Shown piece after piece: positions 6,119 through 11,466 of a stretch of 11,466 bases of DNA. Origin of the DNA: an uncultured Spirochaetales bacterium. Lineage in GTDB: Bacteria > Spirochaetota > Spirochaetia > Sphaerochaetales > Sphaerochaetaceae. The stretch is from positions 1-11,466 of the forward strand of contig CALFMX010000210.1 in the NCBI GenBank assembly GCA_937902565.1, written 5' to 3'. The notes beneath the pieces were generated by a model, which was not told where the DNA came from, searched no databases, and saw only the letters and a program-made list of their open reading frames with translations. The first letter of the stretch is position 1; each line of letters begins with the position of its first letter. A program made the position numbers and the translations under genes.

Positions 6119-7003
6119 CTATCGCTTCCTTGTCTTGTAGGGGTTTACGTGGACCATGCAGTGCTTGACCGATGGAAACGTATGCTCGATGGTATCGTGG
6201 ACCCGCTCTGCTATGGTGTGCGCCTCGGTGAGGGAGAGCTTCCCGTCGGCTGCAATCTCCACGTCGACGTAGCAGCGGGCAGCGAAGGTACGGCTACGCA
6301 GGAGGTCCAGACGCTGTACGCCCTCCACCGCCTCGATGGTGGTGCGCATCTTCTCCACCATCGCCTCATCACAGGCGCGGTCCACCATCTTGTCGGTGCC
6401 ATCGCGGAAGACATCGAGGCCGACGCGGAAGATGAAGAGGGCGATGATCATCGCGGCGATCGAGTCCGCGATGGGGTAGCCCAGGCGGGCGAAGATGATG
6501 CCGACCAAGCCCCCGGTGGTGGCAAAGACATCGCTCTGGCTGTCCCACGCCGAGGCGAGGAGGGCCACCGATTCGCTCTTCTTGCCCGCCCAGCGGCTGT
6601 GGAAGACCATCACCTGCTTGATGATGATCGAGGCGATGGCCATGACCAGGGCCAAGAGGCCGGGGCTCTGGCGGTTCTGGTAGCTCCCCTTGATGATGGA
6701 GATGAGGCCATCGGCGAAGAGCGTGATGCCCACCACCATGATGATGCCTGATAGCAGGATCGCCGCCACACACTCCAGTCTCTCATGGCCGTACTGGTGC
6801 TCATTATCGCTCGCCTTCGACCCTGCGGCGATGCCGACGGTTGCGATCACCGAGCTGATGACATCCCCGGCGTTGTTGATCCCGTCGTTGAAGAGCGCCA
6901 CCGAGTGGGAGAGGGTGCCGATGGCGATCTTGCTCAGGGCAAGCAGGCTATTGAGGGCGATGTTGAACTGTGAGGTCCGTAGGGCCAGATGCTTTTCGTT
7001 CAT
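6119..7003 (-). CDS. Cation diffusion facilitator, probably Mn(II) exporter (MntE-like)
   Basis: A 294-residue CDF-family inner-membrane antiporter that exports a divalent metal in exchange for protons. It has about six hydrophobic segments in the first 205 residues and a cytoplasmic ferredoxin-like domain at 210-290 (VEGVQRLDLLRSR...YVDVEI...HVNPY). The family motif DNEHQYGHERLE is at 66-77. The transport site is N43xxxD47 in TM2 and D154xxxD158 in TM5. As I recall, the NDDD set marks the MntE manganese-export group, while zinc exporters of the CzcD/ZitB type carry HxxxD in both. Manganese is therefore the favoured substrate (inference). The ATG at 7003 stands 6 nt after a GC-rich hairpin, with AAGGAGG on the far side of that hairpin. 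It follows aspS by 34 nt. Confidence 0.9.
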   Translation of the reverse strand: MNEKHLALRTSQFNIALNSLLALSKIAIGTLSHSVALFNDGINNAGDVISSVIATVGIAAGSKASDNEHQYGHERLECVAAILLSGIIMVVGITLFADGLISIIKGSYQNRQSPGLLALVMAIASIIIKQVMVFHSRWAGKKSESVALLASAWDSQSDVFATTGGLVGIIFARLGYPIADSIAAMIIALFIFRVGLDVFRDGTDKMVDRACDEAMVEKMRTTIEAVEGVQRLDLLRSRTFAARCYVDVEIAADGKLSLTEAHTIAERVHDTIEHTFPSVKHCMVHVNPYKTRKR

Positions 7004-7035
7004 TGAAAAGACCCCGGCGTCCGGGGTCCCTCCTT
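7004..7035 (-). promoter_or_regulatory. Hairpin between Shine-Dalgarno and ATG of the cation exporter; also possible aspS terminator
   Basis: Reading the minus strand, AAGGAGG (7029-7035) is followed at once by a perfect 8-bp stem (GACCCCGG with CCGGGGTC, 7010-7028, loop ACG), then TTTTCA and the ATG at 7003. The stem plus TTTT looks like a short intrinsic terminator for aspS. Its position exactly inside the SD-to-ATG spacer (25 nt unfolded, about 6 nt if the stem folds away) also fits a structured spacer that brings the two signals together. Both readings remain open. Confidence 0.75.
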
Positions 7036-7037
7036 GC

Positions 7038-8834
7038 CTATGGCTTCTCAGGGTATTTGACGATCAGGTGCAGCTCGTCGAGCTGCTTCTGGTCGACTTC
7101 ACTCGGCGAGTCATCCATCGGACTGACGGCAGCCGTGTTCTTCGGGAAGGCGATGACTTCGTGGATCGAGGTCTCCTCTGCCATGATCATCACCATCCGG
7201 TCGATGCCCGGGGCGATGCCCCCGTGCGGCGGCGGGGAGTAGCGGAAGGCGTTGAGCAGGAAGCCAAAGCGCTGCTCGGCGGTCTCGTCATCGAAGTTGC
7301 AGATGCGGAAGATCCGCTTCTGCAACTCGACATCATGGATCCTGATCGATCCACTTGCCACTTCATAGCCATTGAGGACGAGGTCATAGAGGTCCCCGAG
7401 CACCCTGCCCGGGTCGCTCTCGAGGGTATCGAGATACTCCTGCTGCGGCATGCTGAACATGTGGTGGGCTGCCTCCCAGAAGCCACCCTCCTCGTTGTAC
7501 TCGAAGAGGGGGAAGTCGATGATCCAGCAGAACTCAAACCCCTTCCGGATCAAGTTGAGGTCTTTGCCGAGCTTGTTGCGCACTGCACTGAGGCTTGTAC
7601 AGCAACGTTTCCAATCCTGGTGGGCGACCAGGAGGATCATGTCCCCCTCAGCAGCGCCCATGCGCTCGATGACCTCATCCTCCATGCCTTCGAAGAACTT
7701 GGAGACACCGCCTGAGAGGCTCTTGTTCTCACCGACCTTCATCCAGGCCAGGCCGTGGGCTCCGTAGACCTTGGCGGCATCCTCGAGGGAGGTGATGTAC
7801 TTGCGGCTGAAATCGACCGTCTCGCTGTGGGGGGCGCAGACAGCCTTGACGAAGCCACCCTTCCCTATGATCTCCTTGAAGGTGGAGAAGCTGCTCTTGG
7901 CGGCCATGTCGGCGACGTCCTTGATCTCGACGCCAAAGCGGAGGTCGGGCTTGTCGCTGCCGTAGGTGTTCATCGCGTCGGCGTAGGTGAGGCGTCGGAA
8001 GGTGGCGGGCAGGTCATAATCCATGACCTCCTTGAAGACGTGGCCAAAGAGGCCCTCCATGAGGGAGAGGACGTCGTCACGCTTGACGAAGCTCATCTCC
8101 AGGTCGAGCTGGGTGAACTCGAGCTGGCGGTCGCCGCGGGCATCCTCGTCCCGGTAGCAGCGGGCGATCTGGAAGTACTTGTCCATGCCGCCGACCATGA
8201 GGATCTGCTTGTAGAGCTGCGGGCTCTGCGGCAGGGCGTAGAACTTGCCGGGGTAGTGGCGGCTGGGTACGAGGAAGTCACGAGCCCCTTCGGGGGTGCT
8301 CTTGATCATCGTCGGGGTCTCGATCTCCAAAAAGTCCCGCGCCGAGAGGTAGTTGCGGATGGAGAGGATGAAGTCATGGCGCAGTTTCAAGCGCTTCTGC
8401 ATCCCCTGGCTGCGCAGATCGAGGTAGCGGTACTTGAGGCGGAGGTCCTCCTTCGTCTTCAACCCGTCATCGATCTGGAAGGGGAGGGCGGGGCAGGTCG
8501 AGAGGATCTCGATCTTCTCTGCCTTGACCTCGATCTCGCCGGTCTTCATCTCGGGGTTGACCATCTCGGCAGGCCGCTTGCGCACCACACCGGTGACGGC
8601 GATGCAGAATTCAAGTTTCAATGAGTTGGCTGCCGCCTCCAGCTCCTCGTCCGCATCGTCGTCGACCACCACCTGGGTAATGCCGTAGCGGTCGCGGAGG
8701 TTGATGAAGTGCACCGATCCATGGTTGCGGTTTCTATGGACCCATCCATTGAGGATGACGCGCGCGCCATCATTGGCTTTGGTGAGGGAGCCACAGGTTG
8801 TGGTTCTTTGGCTGAACAGTTCTTCACTCATCAT
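7038..8834 (-). CDS. aspS: Aspartyl-tRNA synthetase, bacterial type
   Basis: A 598-residue class IIb synthetase that charges tRNA(Asp) with aspartate in the cytoplasm. The N-terminal OB-fold anticodon-binding domain (about 22-115) contains GWVHRNRNHGSVHF. Motif 1 is near 168-180 (FLEIETPTM), motif 2 at 226-242 (CYRDEDARGDRQLEFTQ), the bacterial GAD insertion at roughly 300-430, and motif 3 near the end (GGIAPGIDRMVM). Length and order match the bacterial family. The residue aligned with E. coli Leu30 is His38, as in non-discriminating enzymes that also charge tRNA(Asn). Two ATGs stand in tandem at 8834 and 8831; AAGGA lies 4 and 7 nt upstream, so the second may be the true start. hipA ends 81 nt upstream on the same strand. 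Confidence 0.98.
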   Translation of the reverse strand: MMSEELFSQRTTTCGSLTKANDGARVILNGWVHRNRNHGSVHFINLRDRYGITQVVVDDDADEELEAAANSLKLEFCIAVTGVVRKRPAEMVNPEMKTGEIEVKAEKIEILSTCPALPFQIDDGLKTKEDLRLKYRYLDLRSQGMQKRLKLRHDFILSIRNYLSARDFLEIETPTMIKSTPEGARDFLVPSRHYPGKFYALPQSPQLYKQILMVGGMDKYFQIARCYRDEDARGDRQLEFTQLDLEMSFVKRDDVLSLMEGLFGHVFKEVMDYDLPATFRRLTYADAMNTYGSDKPDLRFGVEIKDVADMAAKSSFSTFKEIIGKGGFVKAVCAPHSETVDFSRKYITSLEDAAKVYGAHGLAWMKVGENKSLSGGVSKFFEGMEDEVIERMGAAEGDMILLVAHQDWKRCCTSLSAVRNKLGKDLNLIRKGFEFCWIIDFPLFEYNEEGGFWEAAHHMFSMPQQEYLDTLESDPGRVLGDLYDLVLNGYEVASGSIRIHDVELQKRIFRICNFDDETAEQRFGFLLNAFRYSPPPHGGIAPGIDRMVMIMAEETSIHEVIAFPKNTAAVSPMDDSPSEVDQKQLDELHLIVKYPEKP

Positions 8835-8869
8835 CTAATCCTTATCGATGCGGGTTGCAAAGTACCATC

Positions 8870-8898
8870 ATACTACTCCAAGGGGTGCTAAATGGCAA
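8870..8898 (-). promoter_or_regulatory. Possible aspS promoter
   Basis: In the 81-nt gap between hipA and aspS the minus strand has TTGCCA (8893-8898), 17 nt, then TAGTAT (8870-8875). The overlapping TATGAT, three bases further on, is an alternative -10 with a spacing that is too long. No convincing terminator for hipA is seen in the gap, so read-through from hipBA is also possible. Confidence 0.4.
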
Positions 8899-8915
8899 TT
8901 GGGCCAAAAGAGGTT

Positions 8916-10226
8916 TTACCCGTCTACCAAGCGCCGATGCTGTCGGTACACCCCTTCAAGGATGGGCTGGGAGACCTCAGTAGGGAAGTCTGCAGGCAGG
9001 GCAGCGCTGACGCGCTCCAAGGCGCGTGGAACCTTGTCGGCCAGAGTGGAAATAATCGATTCGACTGAAGAGGCAAGGCCGAGGCGCCTGCCGGCGTCGA
9101 TGAGATGGCGAGAGACGATGCGGTTCCATTTGTAGTGCTTCTCCTCAGTGGTGAAACTCATCGCCATCGTCAGCTTCTGCTCTGCAATCTGTGCGCTCCC
9201 CTTGCCGAGGAAGGGGTAGGCGCTGATGACATCGTAGAGCGGGGTGAGGCGGAAGCGACCGCCACTCTCGATGAAGAGGGAGAAGTTCTTTGCGTGCCCG
9301 TCAGGGGCTGCGAGTAGATAGAAGAGAATCTGGCTGGAGAAGAAGTGTTCGCGATCTTCTCTGGCATTGGAAGAGCCGAGCAAGATGTCCATGATGGTGG
9401 CCATCGTCGGCCCCCCATCGCTCTCATACTTGAGAGCCGGTGAGGTGCCGGTCGCCTGGCAGAAGTCCTCCTGGGGGAGGCGGAGGATATGAGAGCGGTC
9501 AGGTGCATAGCGGCGGTCAAAGCGCTCGACGACGAGGACACGCTGATCCTCGAAGCGATGGAGCGCTGAATGCGCTGCCCCAAGGCCCAATTCTTTTGCT
9601 ATGAGGGAGCAGAGCCACTCATTTTCGATGGAGGTGTCGAGATTGACTCCAAATGGTCCAAACGTTCCCATTGGCAGTTTGATGATATGGGTTGATGGGG
9701 TTGCGCCTATTGGGATGTGCCACTCACCGTCGTGAAACAATAGTGCTGTCTTCTCTTGCGCTCCTGCAAGAGAAAGACGAAAATCCTCGTCATCGTGTGT
9801 GTTCGAAGAGCCTGGATTAATCACTGATCTGAGTATTGCCGCCACTTGAGAATCATCCAAAGGTTTTCCTTCGATACGCTGAGGTGCAGGCTCTTCATCG
9901 GGGGGCAGCAGGTGGATTGCCCCGACGCAGTCGCGTCCGACCTGTGCGAGTAGGTCGAACGGGGAGTCTGAGCGAAGTCGGTATCGCCTCTTGATGCGCC
10001 CCCTGATAACCTCTGAATCCGGGAGCAGGTTGTCGAAGAACGAGCGTACCCGCTCTCCTCGATAGGATTCGTGTGCACTCGTCAACGGCATGGAGAGGGA
10101 GAGCGGGCGGCTCTGGGGCGAGGTGATCCACGCCTCATCGTAGGTGAAGAGATGCTGTGAAGAGGAGACCGACCACGTGCCTACCCGTATCCCGTTCTGC
10201 CACACAGAGAGTGAGTTCATGCTCAT
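8916..10226 (-). CDS. hipA: HipA serine/threonine kinase toxin
   Basis: A 436-residue HipA kinase of the classical E. coli type (440 residues). It phosphorylates a target, GltX in E. coli, causing growth arrest and persistence. Landmarks in order: N-terminal SFFDNLLPDS (62-71), QVGRDCVGAIHL, the P-loop-like LSLAGAQEKTALL with autophosphorylation Ser152, Lys183 in HIIKLP, VVERFDRR (232-239), catalytic Asp309 in PDGHAKNFS, and metal-binding Asp332 in YDVISAYP. All active-site residues are intact. Its pattern follows E. coli HipA almost throughout. If translation starts at the second ATG (10220), which aligns best with E. coli and has better ribosome-site spacing, the loop serine becomes Ser150 as in E. 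coli. The start lies 3 nt after the hipB stop. The target is unknown, but aspS lies immediately downstream. Confidence 0.97.
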   Translation of the reverse strand: MSMNSLSVWQNGIRVGTWSVSSSQHLFTYDEAWITSPQSRPLSLSMPLTSAHESYRGERVRSFFDNLLPDSEVIRGRIKRRYRLRSDSPFDLLAQVGRDCVGAIHLLPPDEEPAPQRIEGKPLDDSQVAAILRSVINPGSSNTHDDEDFRLSLAGAQEKTALLFHDGEWHIPIGATPSTHIIKLPMGTFGPFGVNLDTSIENEWLCSLIAKELGLGAAHSALHRFEDQRVLVVERFDRRYAPDRSHILRLPQEDFCQATGTSPALKYESDGGPTMATIMDILLGSSNAREDREHFFSSQILFYLLAAPDGHAKNFSLFIESGGRFRLTPLYDVISAYPFLGKGSAQIAEQKLTMAMSFTTEEKHYKWNRIVSRHLIDAGRRLGLASSVESIISTLADKVPRALERVSAALPADFPTEVSQPILEGVYRQHRRLVDG

Positions 10227-10229
10227 CGC

Positions 10230-10475
10230 CTACCACGCTCCTTGATGCTCGTCAGGACGAGGTTTGGGTTGGAGGATCAACTCAAAGTCCAAGGCTGAGA
10301 CGAGCTTGAGCAGGCTGATGATCGAGACGGTCTCTGCGTTGTTCTCCAGCGCGCTGATCGTCTTTGGTAGGAGGCCGACTGATGAACCAGCCTGCTCTTG
10401 CGTCAACCCTTTGGCCTTGCGCAGGGCACGCAAGGTGGTGGAGAGGAGGAGGGGGTTACTGACGTTGTGTTGCAA
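10230..10475 (-). CDS. hipB: HipB antitoxin, helix-turn-helix repressor
   Basis: An 81-residue XRE-type DNA-binding antitoxin that neutralises HipA and represses the operon. The helix-turn-helix runs from about 15 to 46 (LRALRKAKGLTQEQAG..VGLLPKTISALENN), followed by a helix and the strand FELILQP used for dimerisation in HipB. The tail (PRPDEHQGAW) looks unstructured and ends in tryptophan, as E. coli HipB does. There that tail serves Lon degradation and the Trp contacts HipA. The start is TTG at 10475 with AGGAG 7 nt upstream. It precedes hipA by 3 nt, and four palindromic operators lie upstream. Confidence 0.95.
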   Translation of the reverse strand: MQHNVSNPLLLSTTLRALRKAKGLTQEQAGSSVGLLPKTISALENNAETVSIISLLKLVSALDFELILQPKPRPDEHQGAW

Positions 10476-10519
10476 TGAGTGTCTCCTATTTCGTGATATA
10501 AAAAGATGTGATACTGCAT

Positions 10520-10548
10520 ATAATAATACCCGATACGGTAAAAGTCAA
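10520..10548 (-). promoter_or_regulatory. hipBA promoter
   Basis: On the minus strand TTGACT (10543-10548) and TATTAT (10520-10525) are separated by exactly 17 nt, each five of six to consensus. Transcription should start near 10513, leaving a leader of about 38 nt that carries AGGAG (10483-10487). The palindrome TACC-N6-GGTA lies wholly inside the -35/-10 spacer, so a bound repressor would exclude RNA polymerase. Confidence 0.82.
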
Positions 10549-10624
10549 TAATATACCGTAATGGGGATAATTCATTAATATACCCCAGTGGGTATATTTT
10601 AATAATATACCCTTATGGGTATAT
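10527..10624. repeat. Four HipB-type operators at 27-bp period
   Basis: Four palindromes are centred at 10533.5, 10560.5, 10587.5 and 10614.5, exactly 27 bp apart. O1 (10527-10540) is TACC-N6-GGTA. O2 (10552-10569) is TATACC-N6-GGGATA, with one mismatch. O3 (10577-10598) has perfect 9-bp arms around CAGT. O4 (10605-10624) has perfect 8-bp arms around TTAT. The 18-bp core, with TATA..C and G..TATA arms, has the same dimensions as the E. coli HipB site TATCC-N8-GGATA. Binding of HipB or HipAB is inferred from position and from this likeness. O1 lies in the promoter and O4 ends 5 bp from the stop codon of the upstream gene. Confidence 0.85.
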
Positions 10625-10628
10625 GGTA

Positions 10629-11012
10629 TCACCTGTGCTCCTCCACGGTGAAGTCCGTGGGGTTGAAGGCGTCGCTTCCGAGCCAGAGGTCGATCTTGAT
10701 GCCGCTCTCGCTGTTGGAGACGGTGGCGTGTTTGATCTGCCAGCCGATGAGCTTGAGACGGGCATCGATGTTGAGCGTGCTGCCTGCCATCGCCCCATAG
10801 TAGTCGGCAAGCTCGGGGCGCACCTTCTTGGGGTTGAGTGCCTCTTTGATCCGCTTGATCTCGGCGTCGGTACGTTGGGTATCATCGAAGAAGGTGATGT
10901 GCGCCCCATCCTCCTCCTGGTGGAGGCTGACGACAAGACGCAGCGGGTTGCTCTCCAGAAGGAAGCCGGTCATCTCCCCGATCAAACGGCTCAGGAATTT
11001 TTTTCGTTTCAT
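10629..11012 (-). CDS. Uncharacterised 127-residue protein coupled to the DUF1576 gene
   Basis: I do not recognise this protein. It is small and appears soluble, with no signal peptide or membrane segment despite a basic start (MKRKKFLSR). An amphipathic N-terminal helix is followed by alternating strands and helices (LRLVVSLHQEEDGAHITFFDD at about 24-44, a helix at 48-60, LKLIGWQIKHATVSN, IKIDLWLGSDAF). The ATG at 11012 shares its A with the stop of the DUF1576 gene (TGATG), and GGAGG stands about 10 nt upstream, so the two are translated together. This suggests a role connected with that membrane protein. Its stop lies 5 bp from the outermost hipBA operator. Confidence 0.8.
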   Translation of the reverse strand: MKRKKFLSRLIGEMTGFLLESNPLRLVVSLHQEEDGAHITFFDDTQRTDAEIKRIKEALNPKKVRPELADYYGAMAGSTLNIDARLKLIGWQIKHATVSNSESGIKIDLWLGSDAFNPTDFTVEEHR

Positions 11013-11466
11013 CAGTCGAAGTCCTCCCGCGCTCTATTGGTCTTGTACCACTGCATGGTAGCTACAAAGAGAGTGGCTGTCAGACCCCCGGCAAAGCCGT
11101 TGTTGTAGAGGTCGAGCCCTCCATGCCAGGCGCCGGTCGCCTCAACCATGACCAGGTGCACCATCCCGGCGGCGATTCCGGCTATGATGCCGAACTGGCC
11201 GGCGATCGGGGCGAGGGTTGTGCCAAAGAGGAGGGCCAGCAGGGGGCCGGGGGCAGCAGGGGATTTGGAGAAGAGCAGGGTTGCCAGCAGCACGCCCAGG
11301 GCGATGGGGAAGGTGTTGCGCAGCGTCTTGCCAAAGCCACCGAAGGCCATGATGGTAAGGATTCCGCCCACCACCGGCCCGTTGAGCGGGGCACCGATGA
11401 GCAGGACATACGCCCAGGCGACAAGGCCGAGCAGGCTGATGTTGACCAGGGTCCCCCCGAATTGGC
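11012..11466 (-). CDS. DUF1576-family membrane protein, 3' part
   Basis: Only the last 150 residues are inside the window; the frame is open to base 11466, so the 5' end lies beyond it. Four or so hydrophobic segments rich in Gly and Ala are visible. The stretch FGGTLVNISLLGLVAWAYVLLIG at the edge and the closing GAWHGGLDLYNNGFAGG motif agree with DUF1576, a family of multi-pass proteins of about 430 residues, mostly in Firmicutes and spirochaetes, with no established function. The motif GGLDLYNNGFAGG in the last loop is its clearest mark. The protein ends in a charged tail (KTNRAREDFD). The next gene starts on its stop codon. Confidence 0.8.
   Translation of the reverse strand, partial: QFGGTLVNISLLGLVAWAYVLLIGAPLNGPVVGGILTIMAFGGFGKTLRNTFPIALGVLLATLLFSKSPAAPGPLLALLFGTTLAPIAGQFGIIAGIAAGMVHLVMVEATGAWHGGLDLYNNGFAGGLTATLFVATMQWYKTNRAREDFD

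Noticed and set aside
6690-7715. Plus-strand open frame of 341 codons across the exporter, hairpin and aspS
   Set aside because: It spans two well-supported minus-strand genes and has no recognisable domain; it is a shadow frame.
7755-8624. Long plus-strand open frame of 289 codons inside aspS
   Set aside because: It is antisense to a certain essential gene, has a low-complexity composition rich in Val, Leu, Glu and Gly typical of a GC-rich shadow frame, and no ribosome site was noted.
8880-8915. Terminator between hipA and aspS
   Set aside because: The best stem (TGGC with GCCA around CCAATT) is only 4 bp and is followed by TTT only; too weak to call.
8916-10628. hipBA as part of an insertion or genomic island
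   Set aside because: No transposase, integrase, tRNA or flanking direct repeats are visible; AT-rich bases occur only in the operator region.
10642-10657. Inverted repeat CCACGG/CCGTGG as a terminator of the 127-residue gene
   Set aside because: It lies inside the coding sequence, has a 6-bp stem and no T-tract follows on either strand.
1-11466. CRISPR array, rRNA, tRNA or riboswitch
   Set aside because: No regularly spaced identical repeats with variable spacers were seen. The only periodic repeat is the operator array upstream of hipBA, and the gaps are too short for known riboswitches or rRNA.

Overview
The window looks like part of a chromosome from a fermentative spirochaete, most likely Sphaerochaetaceae. 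The evidence is the signal peptide of the solute-binding protein (ending in FAQGAAE), the DUF6062 and DUF1576 family genes, TTG starts with strong AGGAG ribosome sites, and estimated GC in the high fifties (not counted). This placement is an inference. There are 14 protein-coding genes, no RNA genes and no transposase. Every intergenic gap is under 200 bases.

Left part (1-3774): a minus-strand operon of a LacI-type regulator and a tripartite tricarboxylate transporter, in the order lacI-tctC-tctB-tctA. The regulator overlaps tctC by ATGA. A perfect 13-bp hairpin separates tctC from tctB. tctA loses its reading frame about 49 bases from the window edge and lacks its C-terminal third. Two LacI-type palindromes 32 bp apart lie upstream of the regulator. 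Divergently (3774-5170, plus strand) run a class II aldolase, apparently transcribed from its own A of ATG (leaderless), and a DUF6062 protein with two Cys/His modules, coupled by another ATGA overlap.

Middle part (5154-8834): minus-strand genes for an unrecognised 171-residue protein, an OsmC-type thiol peroxidase, a cation diffusion facilitator with the NxxxD/DxxxD metal site of MntE-like manganese exporters, and aspartyl-tRNA synthetase. Between aspS and the exporter, a GC-rich hairpin sits exactly between a full Shine-Dalgarno sequence and the ATG. It could be a terminator or a structured ribosome-site spacer. AspRS carries the histidine associated with non-discriminating enzymes.

Right part (8835-11466): a complete hipBA toxin-antitoxin operon very close in residue pattern to E. 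coli HipBA, directly upstream of aspS. Its promoter (TTGACT-17-TATTAT) carries four palindromic operators spaced exactly 27 bp apart. The operator nearest hipB lies inside the -35/-10 spacer. Upstream are an unrecognised 127-residue protein and the 3' part of a DUF1576 membrane protein, overlapping by one base.

No wholly new system is visible. The best leads are the four-operator hipBA control region, the hairpin-bridged ribosome site of the exporter, the leaderless aldolase promoter and the two unrecognised proteins.
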